DNA of 64,000 bases from CBDDGJ01 sp965227805 (GCA_965227805.1 CBDDGJ010000003.1:744001-808000), one strand, 5' to 3'; positions 17,991 to 27,383 are shown, counted from the first letter of the stretch. Made by a program: numbers and translations. Notes: generated by a model not told the origin, from the letters alone.

Positions 17991-19613
17991 ATGACGATAT
18001 TTGAATCGCGCCTAAATGTGAACGCGCCGAATTATGCTCAAAATCGTGCCGACCAGCTGGCAAAAATAGACCATTTATATATGCTGCAAGACCGCGCGCG
18101 CGCAAAGTCGGAAAAGCGACGCGCACGCTTTGAGGAACGCGGTCAATTAACCCCGCGCGACAGATTGGCGCATCTGCTTGACCCGGGCATGCCCTTTTTG
18201 GAGCTTTATAATATGGCCAGCTATTGCGTGGATGACCCGAACCCTGAAACGTCTATTCCGGGGGCGAGCAATATATCGGGTATTGGCTTTATCAATGGCG
18301 TGCGCTGTGTGATTTCGGTGGATGATAGCGGAATCAATGCCGGGGCGGCCTGCGCTATGAGTTTCGTAAAAGGTGTGCGCTGTGCCAAAATCGCTTTGGC
18401 GCATAAGCTGCCTTATATTCATTTGGTGGAAAGTGCAGGCGCCAATTTAATGACCTATCAGGTTGAAGGCTGGGCTTATGGTGGCGAGATTTTTAATATG
18501 CTGGCGCGTTTAAGTGCGGCGGGCATTCCGACCATGACGGTGTTACATGGGCCTTCGACAGCAGGCGGCGCTTATATGCCGGGTATGTCGGATTATAATA
18601 TTGGGGTAAAGCATAATGGTATGGCCGCTTTGGGTGGTGCGGCTTTGGTGCAGGCAGCAACGGGCGAGGTTGCAGATGAACGCGCTTTGGGCGGCACGGA
18701 AATGCATGCAAGCGTTACCGGCCTTATGGAATATTTGGCCGAAGATGACCGCGATGGGCTAAGGCAATGCCGTGAAGCGGTTGGGCGTTTGGGGTGGAAT
18801 GAAAAACTCCCCGCCCCCCCGACATATGAATTTAGCGAACCTGTCTATGACAAGGAAGAGATTTTAGGTCTGGTGCCGGCGGATTATAAAATCCCCTATG
18901 ATGCACGCGAGTTGATTGCACGGCTGGTGGATGGGTCGGACATGACCGATTTCAAAGCCCGCTATGGCACCAATATGGTTTGTATTCAAGCCAAAGTGTT
19001 TGGTCATAGTGTTGGTATTTTGGGCAATAATGGCCCGATGGACCCGAATGATGCGGCCAAAGCAACGCATTTTATGCAGCTATGCGACCAGGCCAATATT
19101 CCGCTGGTGTTTTTGAATAATATTACCGGCTATATGGTCGGCACAGATTATGAACGCGCGGGCATGATAAAAATGGGCGCAAAAATGATCCAGGCCGTAT
19201 CGAATGTGCGTGTGCCCAAAATCACCTTTTATGTGGGGGGGAGTTTTGGCGCGGGCAATTATGGCATGGCGGGACTAGGCTTTAGTCCGGATTTTTTATT
19301 CACCTGGCCGGCAGCAACAACCGGCGTGATGGGCGGCGAGCAGGCTGCTGGAACAATGGAGCAAGTCGCAAGAGTGGGTGCTGCGCGCCGTGGCACACAG
19401 CTGGATGAGGCCATGCTGACCCAACAGCGCGAAGCGATTATTACGCATTTTGATAAGCAATGCGATGCCTTTTATACCTCCGGGCGCATGCTCGACCAAG
19501 GCGTGATAGACCCGCGCGATACGCGCGCCATATTGGGCTTTGTGCTGCAAACCATATGGGAAGGCAAACAGCGTGAGGTGCAACCCAATGCCTTTGGCGT
19601 GGCACGTATATAG
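17991..19613 (+). CDS. atuC: Acyl-CoA carboxylase beta subunit (geranyl-CoA carboxylase type)
   Basis: This is the carboxyltransferase subunit of a biotin-dependent acyl-CoA carboxylase, 540 residues. Family motifs are HLVESAGANL near residue 145, HGPSTAGGAYMPGMSD near 185 and GSFGAGNYGMAG near 425. The YxVExW and PGMSDY regions look closer to geranyl-CoA than to methylcrotonyl-CoA carboxylase; this is a judgement by eye. ATG 17991 is preferred over GTG 17988. The biotin-carrying partner is AtuF-like, two genes downstream. Confidence 0.8.
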   Translation: MTIFESRLNVNAPNYAQNRADQLAKIDHLYMLQDRARAKSEKRRARFEERGQLTPRDRLAHLLDPGMPFLELYNMASYCVDDPNPETSIPGASNISGIGFINGVRCVISVDDSGINAGAACAMSFVKGVRCAKIALAHKLPYIHLVESAGANLMTYQVEGWAYGGEIFNMLARLSAAGIPTMTVLHGPSTAGGAYMPGMSDYNIGVKHNGMAALGGAALVQAATGEVADERALGGTEMHASVTGLMEYLAEDDRDGLRQCREAVGRLGWNEKLPAPPTYEFSEPVYDKEEILGLVPADYKIPYDARELIARLVDGSDMTDFKARYGTNMVCIQAKVFGHSVGILGNNGPMDPNDAAKATHFMQLCDQANIPLVFLNNITGYMVGTDYERAGMIKMGAKMIQAVSNVRVPKITFYVGGSFGAGNYGMAGLGFSPDFLFTWPAATTGVMGGEQAAGTMEQVARVGAARRGTQLDEAMLTQQREAIITHFDKQCDAFYTSGRMLDQGVIDPRDTRAILGFVLQTIWEGKQREVQPNAFGVARI

Positions 19614-19621
19614 GAGGCGAT

Positions 19622-20437
19622 ATGTCTGAATTTCCACAAAGCGATTATATTTTAACCGAATTTGAAACAGGGTGGTTGACGATTTGGCTGAACCGCCCCG
19701 CCGCACGCAATGCGTTATCGCAAGAGCTTACCGATGGCCTGTGGGCAGTGCTGCGTGCTGCAAGAGCACGCCCCGACATACGCGGGCTTACCTTGCGCGG
19801 TAAGGGGGGCGTTTTTTGTGCGGGCGGCGATATAAAGGGTTTTAAGTCTATTTTTCAAGGCGGCGCGCAAAGCGAGGCGGATGTCGCGGCAGCCAATGCA
19901 GCGGCAGGTGAATTATTCGATTTTTTAGACCAGATGCCCTGCCCTGTGATTATGTTGATTGAAGGGGCAGCTATGGCGGGCGGTATGGGTATGGCGTGTG
20001 CGGGCGATGTGGTTATTGTGACGAAAGATGCAAAATTTGCGCTTACCGAAACCACTTTAGGGATTCCCCCGGCGCAAATAGCCGCCTTTGTGGTGCAGCG
20101 TTTGGGCTTGCCGCAGGCGCGCCGGCTTATGCTAACGGCGGCGCGCTTTGACGGGGAGGAGGCACAGCGCATTGGCCTGGCTGACTTTGTTGCCGAAAAT
20201 GCGGCAGATGCAGAAAAAATAGAACGCTCTATTCGGAAAAATGTTATGCGCTGTGCGCCGCGTGCCAATGCCATAACCAAACAGCTGGTGCTGGCAACGC
20301 GCCATTTAGAGCGTCAGGAAATGATTAAATTTGCCGGGGAAAGTTTTGCCAAAGCCATGCGCGGCGAAGAAGGGCGCGAAGGGGTGGCTGCATTTCTTGA
20401 AAAACGCACCCCCGCATGGGCGAAAGAGCAAATGTGA
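19622..20437 (+). CDS. atuE: Enoyl-CoA hydratase family, AtuE-like
   Basis: This is a 271-residue crotonase-fold protein placed between the two carboxylase subunits. Oxyanion-hole segments are FCAGGDIKGF near residue 64 and IEGAAMAGGMGMACAGD near 115. ALTETTLGIPPAQIAAFVVQRLG follows and resembles isohexenylglutaconyl-CoA hydratase, the next step after geranyl-CoA carboxylation. AGGAGG precedes the ATG. Hydration of isohexenylglutaconyl-CoA is inferred from context. Confidence 0.8.
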   Translation: MSEFPQSDYILTEFETGWLTIWLNRPAARNALSQELTDGLWAVLRAARARPDIRGLTLRGKGGVFCAGGDIKGFKSIFQGGAQSEADVAAANAAAGELFDFLDQMPCPVIMLIEGAAMAGGMGMACAGDVVIVTKDAKFALTETTLGIPPAQIAAFVVQRLGLPQARRLMLTAARFDGEEAQRIGLADFVAENAADAEKIERSIRKNVMRCAPRANAITKQLVLATRHLERQEMIKFAGESFAKAMRGEEGREGVAAFLEKRTPAWAKEQM

Positions 20438-20449
20438 GGACTATATAAA

Positions 20450-22456
20450 ATGGCCAAGAATAATATTACGAAAATACTTATTGCCAATCGCGGGGAGATT
20501 GCCTTGCGGGTGATGCGCACAGTGCGGGCTTTGGGGCTTAAAACGGTGGCGGTCTATTCTGAGGCCGATAGCGATGCGCCGCATGTGCATTTTGCTGATG
20601 AAAGCGTGCTTATCGGTGCGTCGCCTGTTGGCGAGTCTTATTTGCGCCCAGAAAATATTCTTGCGGCAGCTGAAAAGGTAGGGGCAGATGCGGTGCATCC
20701 GGGCTATGGCTTTTTGTCTGAAAACGCCGAATTTGCCGAAGCGGTTGAAGCGGCAGGGCTGATATTTATCGGCCCCACGCCGCGCGCCATTCGTTTGATG
20801 GGTGATAAGGCAGAAGCAAAAAAATTGATGCTTGCGGCACACGTTCCTTGCGTGCCGGGCTATCAGGGCGATGATCAAAGTGATGCAACCCTGATTGCTG
20901 AAGGTGAAAAAATCGGTTTCCCGCTTATGGTAAAGGCCTCTGCCGGGGGCGGCGGGCGCGGCATGCGGTTGGTGCATAATAAAAAAGATTTACCCACCGC
21001 ACTCGAAACCGCCCGCTCGGAAGCCAAAAACGCCTTTGGGTCGGATAGGCTTATTCTTGAAAAAGCCATTATAGAACCGCGCCATGTCGAGTTACAAATA
21101 TTTGCTGATATGCATGGGGGGGTGGTGCATTTGGGTGAGCGCGATTGTTCGGTGCAAAGGCGGCATCAAAAAGTGGTGGAAGAAGCGCCGTGCCCGGTTA
21201 TGACAGATGACTTGCGCGCCGCAATGGGGGATGCGGCCATAGATGCAGCAAAATCGATTGACTATCGTGGCGCCGGAACGGTGGAGTTTTTGCTGGACGG
21301 CAATGGCGAATTTTATTTTTTGGAAATGAATACGCGCTTGCAAGTGGAACACCCCGTGACCGAAGAAATTACGGGGCTGGATTTGGTCGCCTTGCAAATT
21401 AAAGTGGCACAGGGCGAACCATTGGGGCTTACTCAGGATGATGTCAGCTTACGCGGTCATGCGATTGAGGTGCGGCTTTATGCGGAAGACCCTTATGCCG
21501 ATTTTCTGCCTGCTACCGGACATATTGCATTATGGCAGGAAGCCCATGGTGCGGGGATTCGCATTGATAGCGGCATAAAAAGCGAGCAGGATATATCGCC
21601 CTTTTATGACCCGATGGTGGCTAAAATTATCGCCTATGGGGAGGATCGTGAAACGGCGCGCCGCCGCCTGATTAAGGCATTACGCAATACGGTGCTGTTT
21701 GGGGTGCGGAATAATCGTGACTTTTTAATTGATTGCTTATCGCGCGACCGCTTTGCACAAGGGGCGGCCACAACCGCGTTTATCGCACAGGAATTTGGCG
21801 ATGAAGGCTTAAGCGCGCCTGTGCCGACGCTGCAACATTTAGCTGCGCTTGGTGTTTTGCATTATCGTGCGGCGCGCGCCAAAGCCCATGCTGCATCGGT
21901 TTATGTGGCACCCACATTGCTTAACTTTACCTCGTCACGCGCCCTCACAAGCCATTACCGGCTGGCGATTGGGGAGGCCGAAATAGATATATCCCTATCA
22001 TGTAAGGGGGGTGAGGTTTATCAGGTGATATGTGGTGAACAAAGCGCCACTGTAAAACTGGTGCAGGCCTCTGGCACATGGACGGTTCTGGATATAGATG
22101 ATAAACGCGTGGAAGCGATAAGTCATGTAAAGGCTGCCCAAATTTTTGCCACGCTTAACGGGCAAAATTGGGTGAGCGAAGATTTATTGGCTCTGGCACA
22201 TCTTGGCGAAGAGGGCGGCGATGGCGGGCGTGTGGTTGCCCCAATGCATGGCCGCGTGATTGAGCTATGTGTGACCAAAGGCGATAAGGTGGAGAAAAAT
22301 ATGCGCCTTGCCGTGATAGAAGCGATGAAAATGCAGCATGATATTCTGGCCGCAGCCGATGGGGTGGTTGCTGATATATTTGTCAGCACTGACCAGCAAA
22401 TTGCAGCGGATGATTTAATGATGGACATAGATACCGGAGACGATGAGGAGGCATAG
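20450..22456 (+). CDS. atuF: Acyl-CoA carboxylase alpha subunit, biotin-containing (geranyl-CoA carboxylase type)
   Basis: This is a 668-residue biotin carboxylase/biotin carrier fusion. The N-terminal domain starts ITKILIANRGEIALRVMR, with the ATP-grasp loop ASAGGGGRGMRLV near residue 165 and EMNTRLQVEHPVTE near 290. The C-terminal biotinyl domain has VIEAMKMQHD near residue 628, with Lys as the biotin site. It supplies carboxybiotin to the AtuC-like subunit. Methylcrotonyl-CoA carboxylase is the main alternative. Confidence 0.82.
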   Translation: MAKNNITKILIANRGEIALRVMRTVRALGLKTVAVYSEADSDAPHVHFADESVLIGASPVGESYLRPENILAAAEKVGADAVHPGYGFLSENAEFAEAVEAAGLIFIGPTPRAIRLMGDKAEAKKLMLAAHVPCVPGYQGDDQSDATLIAEGEKIGFPLMVKASAGGGGRGMRLVHNKKDLPTALETARSEAKNAFGSDRLILEKAIIEPRHVELQIFADMHGGVVHLGERDCSVQRRHQKVVEEAPCPVMTDDLRAAMGDAAIDAAKSIDYRGAGTVEFLLDGNGEFYFLEMNTRLQVEHPVTEEITGLDLVALQIKVAQGEPLGLTQDDVSLRGHAIEVRLYAEDPYADFLPATGHIALWQEAHGAGIRIDSGIKSEQDISPFYDPMVAKIIAYGEDRETARRRLIKALRNTVLFGVRNNRDFLIDCLSRDRFAQGAATTAFIAQEFGDEGLSAPVPTLQHLAALGVLHYRAARAKAHAASVYVAPTLLNFTSSRALTSHYRLAIGEAEIDISLSCKGGEVYQVICGEQSATVKLVQASGTWTVLDIDDKRVEAISHVKAAQIFATLNGQNWVSEDLLALAHLGEEGGDGGRVVAPMHGRVIELCVTKGDKVEKNMRLAVIEAMKMQHDILAAADGVVADIFVSTDQQIAADDLMMDIDTGDDEEA

Positions 22457-22459
22457 CCC

Positions 22460-23263
22460 ATGTTGACACAGGCCATAGATTTTCGCGATGAATCGGAAGC
22501 GCTTTATAATTTGGTGAAAGACTTATCCGATGCGGATTATCAACAAAAAACCGCTTTTAATGGCTGGACGCTTAATGATGTGTTTGAACATTTGCATATG
22601 TGGAACTGGGCGGCCAATGAATCGCTGGTGAATGAGAAAAATTTTCTGACCTTTTTGGATGAGGTTATGGGCGGTGTTGCGCAAGGCAAGAGCCTCAAAG
22701 ATTATGAGCGGGTGTGGATAAAAGGGCTTGCCGGGCGGGCTCTGCTTGAAACATGGCGGGCGTTTTATCTCGATATGGCCGCGCGCTTTGAAAATACCGC
22801 CCCGAAATTGCGGCTAAAATGGGCGGGGCCGGATATGAGTGCGCGTTCCTCTATCACCGCGCGGCTTATGGAGACATGGGCGCATGGGCAGGAAGTATAT
22901 GATCAACTCGGCACGGTGCGTAAAAACCATGATCGCATTAAAAATATTGCGATTTTGGGGGTGAATACATATGGCTGGACTTATGCGTGTCGCGGTGAAA
23001 CGCCTTTGGGAGATATGCCCTATCTGTGCCTTAGTGCCCCTTCTGGTGAGGTATGGGAATTTGGTGACCCCACACAAAATGATCGCATAGAAGGCGTGGC
23101 AGAAGAATTTTGTCAGGTCGTGACACAAACGCGCAATATTGCCGATACGCGCTTATCTGTAACCGGCGCGGTTGCCAATGACTGGATGGCCAAAGCTCAG
23201 TGTTTTGCCGGCGCGCCCGCAAACCCGCCTGCACCGGGCACACGCAAGACATTGGTAAAGTAA
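22460..23263 (+). CDS. TIGR03084-type metal-binding protein
   Basis: This is a 267-residue protein of the DinB/mycothiol-dependent maleylpyruvate isomerase-like superfamily, TIGR03084 type. Likely metal ligands are histidines in VFEHLHMW near residue 37 and ETWAHGQEVYD near 140. GGAGG precedes the ATG and the gap to atuF is 3 bases, so it belongs to the same operon. Its enzymatic role is not known. Location suggests a step or thiol-linked function in the branched-acyl pathway. Confidence 0.75.
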   Translation: MLTQAIDFRDESEALYNLVKDLSDADYQQKTAFNGWTLNDVFEHLHMWNWAANESLVNEKNFLTFLDEVMGGVAQGKSLKDYERVWIKGLAGRALLETWRAFYLDMAARFENTAPKLRLKWAGPDMSARSSITARLMETWAHGQEVYDQLGTVRKNHDRIKNIAILGVNTYGWTYACRGETPLGDMPYLCLSAPSGEVWEFGDPTQNDRIEGVAEEFCQVVTQTRNIADTRLSVTGAVANDWMAKAQCFAGAPANPPAPGTRKTLVK

Positions 23264-23276
23264 GGGTTTTCATGTA

Positions 23277-23582
23277 ATGTCTGCCAAAACATTAACCCAG
23301 CGTATGGAAGAAAAATTACAGCAGGCCTTTGCCCCGCAAGAGCTGCATATTATCAATGAATCGAACAAGCATAAGGGGCATAAGGGTGCCCGGGAGGGTG
23401 CTGCCGGCGAAAGCCATTTTCATGTAAAAATTATCTCTGACCGGTTTATTGATAAAAGCCGGCTGGCGCGTCACCGATTGGTTATGGATAGTCTCGCCGA
23501 AGACATCGCGCCGGGGGGCATTCATGCGCTGTCTGTTTCTGCCTATACACCACAAGAGGCAGCGCAAAAATATAGCGCATAA
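23277..23582 (+). CDS. bolA: BolA family protein
   Basis: This is a 101-residue BolA-type protein with ESHFHVKIISDRF in the middle and the conserved FIDKSRLARHRLVMDSL helix. BolA proteins bind monothiol glutaredoxins and [2Fe-2S] clusters and affect cell shape and stress responses. The conserved His of HFHV and RHR are present. It starts 13 bases after the TIGR03084 gene, so read-through is possible, but it is a housekeeping gene. Confidence 0.92.
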   Translation: MSAKTLTQRMEEKLQQAFAPQELHIINESNKHKGHKGAREGAAGESHFHVKIISDRFIDKSRLARHRLVMDSLAEDIAPGGIHALSVSAYTPQEAAQKYSA

Positions 23583-23713
23583 TAAAACTAAATCCCGCCC
23601 TGTCTAACATAGGTTGCGTTCTTTCCGTTACATCATGTGCGGCAAGGTTTTGCATGAAGCCGCCTGCAAAATTTAGCCTCACCGCCCAAAATAAAAAGAA
23701 ATAGGGAAGAATA

Positions 23714-24106
23714 ATGGATAAGATTATCGATATGAATGAGTATCGTTCGCGCCATGCGTCCGAACAAAACAAGCAGGAGCACCGCAAGACGCCGCCTCTG
23801 GGCGATGATGCGGCGTGGCTTTCATCGCATTCGCCGATGCATCTAACATTTAAGACATCGATAAATAGGCCGCTGGATGAGTTTAGTGACGAAGAAATCT
23901 CCAAACTAGAAGACATACGCGACAAGGTGGAAGATACGTTGAACATGCTGACCGCCCATTATTGTGACCCAGCCGCGGTAGCTTTAGCAGCAGGGCGGTT
24001 TAGTGCGATGCGCCTATTTCAGCTTGAAGGGCGGACATCTACAGTTAGGTTTTTTCAGCAATGTATCGATACAGCAGAGGATGCAGAAGATATTTTTCCA
24101 TTTTAA
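23714..24106 (+). CDS. Hypothetical protein
   Basis: This is a 130-residue soluble acidic protein that I cannot assign. The first 50 residues look disordered. The C-terminal half is helical, with EEISKLEDIRDKVEDTLNML followed by an Ala-rich helix. A GGGAAGA ribosome-binding site lies before the ATG. Its end overlaps upstream sequence of the K+ channel gene. It could be coexpressed with bolA or the channel. Confidence 0.6.
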   Translation: MDKIIDMNEYRSRHASEQNKQEHRKTPPLGDDAAWLSSHSPMHLTFKTSINRPLDEFSDEEISKLEDIRDKVEDTLNMLTAHYCDPAAVALAAGRFSAMRLFQLEGRTSTVRFFQQCIDTAEDAEDIFPF

Positions 24107-24153
24107 CCGGATTATCCCACATAATCAATTTGCAGCGAAGGAAGATGAAAACG

Positions 24154-25098
24154 ATGCTTGGGTTACGGCAAAAATTAACATATTATACACCCATGTGGTT
24201 GACGAAAAAACGTGTATTGGAAATTTTGGAACGCGGACACGCACATGATAGGGTCAGTTTATTTATCGACAGGTTTCTAGCAGTACTTATTGTGCTCAAT
24301 ATTTTTGCCGTGTGCCTTGAATCGGTTGGGCACATCAGCACGGCCTATGCACAGCAATTTATGATTTTCGAGCTTTTTTCGGTGAGCATATTTTCTGTTG
24401 AATATGTATTACGCATTTGGGCCAATGGGGTGCGGGTGGAAAGTAAGCGCAAAACGCCTTTGGGGCGCCGGCTTGACTATATATTCAGCTTTAACGGCAT
24501 TGTTGATTTTCTGGCGATTGCGCCGAGCTTTGTTTCGCTCTTTTTGGGGAGCGTAGATTTACGCTGGTTGCGTGCTGTGCGGCTTTTGCGGATTTTGAAA
24601 TTATCCAATTATTCTTCGGCGGTGGAAGATTTATTCTCGGCAATTCGTGATGAGATGCGCTCTTTTGGTGCCGCGCTTTATTTATTCTCAATTGCCTTGT
24701 TTCTGGCCAGTGCGGCCATGTATATTGCCGAGCGTGATGCCCAGCCGGAGGTGTTTTCCTCTATTCCTGAAACCATGTGGTGGGCGCTAATTACGCTTGC
24801 CACGGTTGGCTATGGTGATGTGACACCGATTACGGCAATGGGCAAAATTATCGGCGCATTTACGGCCATGCTGGGCGTGTCTACCGTGGCCTTGCTTACG
24901 GGCATTATCGCCAATTCTTTCGTAAATCAGATGAATAAGCGCAAAGAAATTTTTGCCGCTCAAATTACCCATGCCCTAAGTGATGGCATTATTAGCGAGA
25001 CGGAAGGTGAGAAAATCGAGGCCTTACGCTGCCGCTTTAATTTGTCGGAAGAATATGCCCGCGCCATTATTGAAACTTTGCAAGACAGGCAGAAATAA
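24154..25098 (+). CDS. Voltage-gated potassium channel-like protein
   Basis: This is a 314-residue six-helix cation channel. An S4-like segment with regularly spaced Arg (RWLRAVRLLRILKL) lies near residue 130. The selectivity filter is TLATVGYGDVTP near 217, flanked by S5 and S6, and a soluble helical C-terminal tail of about 55 residues follows. The filter predicts K+ selectivity. GAAGGAAG suits ATG 24154; ATG 24145 is too close to it. No obvious partner gene is nearby. Confidence 0.88.
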   Translation: MLGLRQKLTYYTPMWLTKKRVLEILERGHAHDRVSLFIDRFLAVLIVLNIFAVCLESVGHISTAYAQQFMIFELFSVSIFSVEYVLRIWANGVRVESKRKTPLGRRLDYIFSFNGIVDFLAIAPSFVSLFLGSVDLRWLRAVRLLRILKLSNYSSAVEDLFSAIRDEMRSFGAALYLFSIALFLASAAMYIAERDAQPEVFSSIPETMWWALITLATVGYGDVTPITAMGKIIGAFTAMLGVSTVALLTGIIANSFVNQMNKRKEIFAAQITHALSDGIISETEGEKIEALRCRFNLSEEYARAIIETLQDRQK

Positions 25099-25131
25099 AA
25101 AGGGGGCGTTTGTCTTGACTTGGCTCACTGC

Positions 25132-25878
25132 CTAAACCGAAAGCGCATAAAGACTTATGGCGGCGGCGGTGGCGACATTAAGTGTGGTGAATGCATGTGT
25201 GTTTTTATGCGGCAGGCGCATTAAAATATCGCATGTTTCGCGCGTAAGGCGGCGCAAGCCCCGCCCTTCTGCGCCCATAACACAAGCAATCGGGCGTGTT
25301 TTATCTATATCCCCTATTCTATAGGTGCCGGCTTCATCCATGCCGGCCACCAAAAAACCGGCTTGTTTTATATCATTAAGCGTCCGGCGTAGATTGCTGG
25401 CATGGAAAATCGGCACAACTTCCAGCGCGCCTGAAGCAGCTTTGGCTAACGCCCCGTCAAGCGGGGGGCTATTATGCCGTGTCATAATCAGCCCGCCGGC
25501 ATCAAATACTGCCGCCGCGCGCAATATTGCGCCGACATTGCGCGGGTCGGTTATCTGATCAAGCACGATAAGAGGTTTCCCCGTCGCCAAAATATCTGCA
25601 AGAGAAGGCGCAACAAGCGGGGAGGTTTCCAAGCACACACCCTGGTGCACGCTGTCTGGCGGTAGCATTTTACCAAGCGTGGCATTTGGGGTTTCAACAA
25701 TATGCATATCGGGATGGTGCGATATATCCATTTCTAAAAACTGCTTATTATTGGGGGTAAAATAGAGCGTTTTATGCGTGCGCTGCGGGTTGGTAAGCGC
25801 TGCCTTAACGGCATGATGCCCATAGAGCATATGGCTTTCTTTTGCTTTTCGTGTTTTGTCGCGTGCTTTATGGTGCAT
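25132..25878 (-). CDS. rlmB: 23S rRNA 2'-O-ribose methyltransferase (RlmB/TrmH family)
   Basis: This is a 248-residue SPOUT methyltransferase. An N-terminal substrate-binding domain starts LYGHHAVKAAL. The knotted domain has motif 1 IVLDQITDPRNVGAILRAA, motif 2 CVMGAEGRGL and motif 3 FTTLNVATAAAISLY. RlmB methylates a guanosine in the peptidyl-transferase region of 23S rRNA; the alternative TrmH tRNA specificity cannot be ruled out. It is divergent from the tRNA-Tyr gene, as in many alphaproteobacteria. Confidence 0.88.
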   Translation of the reverse strand: MHHKARDKTRKAKESHMLYGHHAVKAALTNPQRTHKTLYFTPNNKQFLEMDISHHPDMHIVETPNATLGKMLPPDSVHQGVCLETSPLVAPSLADILATGKPLIVLDQITDPRNVGAILRAAAVFDAGGLIMTRHNSPPLDGALAKAASGALEVVPIFHASNLRRTLNDIKQAGFLVAGMDEAGTYRIGDIDKTRPIACVMGAEGRGLRRLTRETCDILMRLPHKNTHAFTTLNVATAAAISLYALSV

Positions 25879-25946
25879 GGGGCTTGCCTTTGTTGATAAT
25901 TACACTTATAAAATGCCACAGCATTAAGGGCAATATCTTAAACACT

Positions 25947-26031
25947 GGAGGGGTGCCTGAGCGGTTAAAAGGGACGGGCTGTAAACCCGTTGGCTATGCC
26001 TACGTTGGTTCGAATCCAACCTCCTCCACCA
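25947..26031 (+). tRNA. tRNA-Tyr (GTA)
   Basis: An 85-base class II tRNA. The acceptor stem GGAGGGG pairs with CTCCTCC (one G-U). The anticodon stem ACGGG/CCCGT brackets CT-GTA-AA with the GTA anticodon at 25981-25983. The T arm is GTTGG-TTCGAAT-CCAAC. The discriminator A and an encoded CCA end at 26031. A variable arm is present, as expected for tRNA-Tyr. Confidence 0.97.
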
Positions 26032-26081
26032 TTTATGCATCTACCATTTATATAGGCACCATTTAATATGCGTCCCATTTA
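26029..26081 (+). repeat. Four CCATTTA units spaced 15-16 bp from the tRNA 3' end
   Basis: CCATTTA occurs at 26029, 26044, 26059 and 26075. The first includes the CCA end of tRNA-Tyr, and units one and three share CACCATTTA. It looks like slippage duplication of the tRNA tail or a degenerate tandem array. Confidence 0.55.
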
Positions 26082-26183
26082 ATGCCAGCCATCACCATGT
26101 TTCAAACAGATAATCCGCGCTCTGCATGGGAGAGGCAAAATAGGGATTGATTTTTCAAAACGATATATCTAAACTTTCATAAT

Positions 26184-27377
26184 ATGAAGACAAATGACAT
26201 AAAGCTGGATGAATATGCCGCGTTTCGTGAAGAAGTGCGGGCGTTTTTTGCAACGCATTTAGATGACAGGCTCATACAATGTGCCAAACGTGCAAGCGGC
26301 ATTATGGGGGATTTTACCCAAACCATGCGCTGGCAGAAAATCCTGCATGAAAAAGGGTGGGCGGCCCCTGCCTGGCCGGCTGAATATGGCGGCACGGGCT
26401 GGAATGATATGCAGCGTTATATTTATGCCTCTGAATATGCCCGCGCCCATGCGCCACGGCTTGCCCCGTTAAGCCTTGGTATGATTGGCCCGACTTTGAT
26501 TGTGTGTGGCACGCAGGCACAAAAAGATTATTATTTGCCGCGCATTTTATCGGGGGAAGATTTTTGGTGTCAGGGCTATTCGGAACCGGCGGCGGGGTCG
26601 GATTTGGCCTCTTTGCAAATGCGCGCGGTAAAAGATGGTGATGATTATATTCTAAATGGCTCTAAAATTTGGACAAGCTATGCCCAGCACGCTACCATGA
26701 TGTTTTGCCTTGTCCGCACCGATATGGACGCCAAGCCCCAGCGTGGTATTTCCTTTTTATTGGTGGATATGCGCGCCCCCGGCATAGAGATTGCTCCAAT
26801 CATTACATTGGCCGGCGATCATGAGGTTAATCAGGTTTTTTTCAATGATGTGCGCGTGCCGGTTGAAAATCTGGTGGGGGCAGAAAATGACGGCTGGACA
26901 GTGGCCAAAACCCTATTGGTGTTTGAACGCGGGGGGAATAATGCGGCGCGTCTGGGGCTTAAGCTGGATGAGCTTGCCCCACTTATCGAAGCACAAAATG
27001 ATCCATCCCTCACCTTACGCCTTAATGAATTAAGCCTTAAGGTGCAGGCCATTGAAATGAGTGAATTGCGGATGCAAGCCGCGCTTGCGGCGGGTGAGGA
27101 TGCAGGGGCTGCATCATCGCAATCGAAAATTCTTGGCACAGAAACGACACAAGCCATTGATATGCTAACGGTTGAGGCAGTGGGGCAATATGGTTTGCCA
27201 TTTCTGCCGCATTTGCGCGAGATGAGCGCGAATGATACGCCCCCCGGCCCTGCCGCATTTATGCCCCATACGCTTATGGGCGTAGCGGATTATTTGAATA
27301 ATCGCGCGGCGTCCATTTATGGTGGGTCTAATGAGGTGCAGCGTAATATTATCGCCAAACATGTGCTCGGCCTTTAA
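26184..27377 (+). CDS. Acyl-CoA dehydrogenase family protein
   Basis: This is a 397-residue FAD enzyme. The N-terminal helical domain has GWAAPAWPAEYGGTGW near residue 55, then the QGYSEPAAGSDLAS loop near 130. SIYGGSNEVQRNIIAKHVLGL closes the protein, typical of the long-chain/FadE17-like or PimC-like group. The acyl substrate is unknown. It is separate from the atu cluster and lies 6 bases before zapE. A single-gene transcript or read-through into zapE is possible. Confidence 0.87.
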   Translation: MKTNDIKLDEYAAFREEVRAFFATHLDDRLIQCAKRASGIMGDFTQTMRWQKILHEKGWAAPAWPAEYGGTGWNDMQRYIYASEYARAHAPRLAPLSLGMIGPTLIVCGTQAQKDYYLPRILSGEDFWCQGYSEPAAGSDLASLQMRAVKDGDDYILNGSKIWTSYAQHATMMFCLVRTDMDAKPQRGISFLLVDMRAPGIEIAPIITLAGDHEVNQVFFNDVRVPVENLVGAENDGWTVAKTLLVFERGGNNAARLGLKLDELAPLIEAQNDPSLTLRLNELSLKVQAIEMSELRMQAALAAGEDAGAASSQSKILGTETTQAIDMLTVEAVGQYGLPFLPHLREMSANDTPPGPAAFMPHTLMGVADYLNNRAASIYGGSNEVQRNIIAKHVLGL

Positions 27378-27383
27378 GCTCTA

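Noticed and set aside
26029..26081. CRISPR-like array at the tRNA end
   Set aside because: Units are only 7 bp with degenerate 8-9 bp gaps and there are no cas genes.
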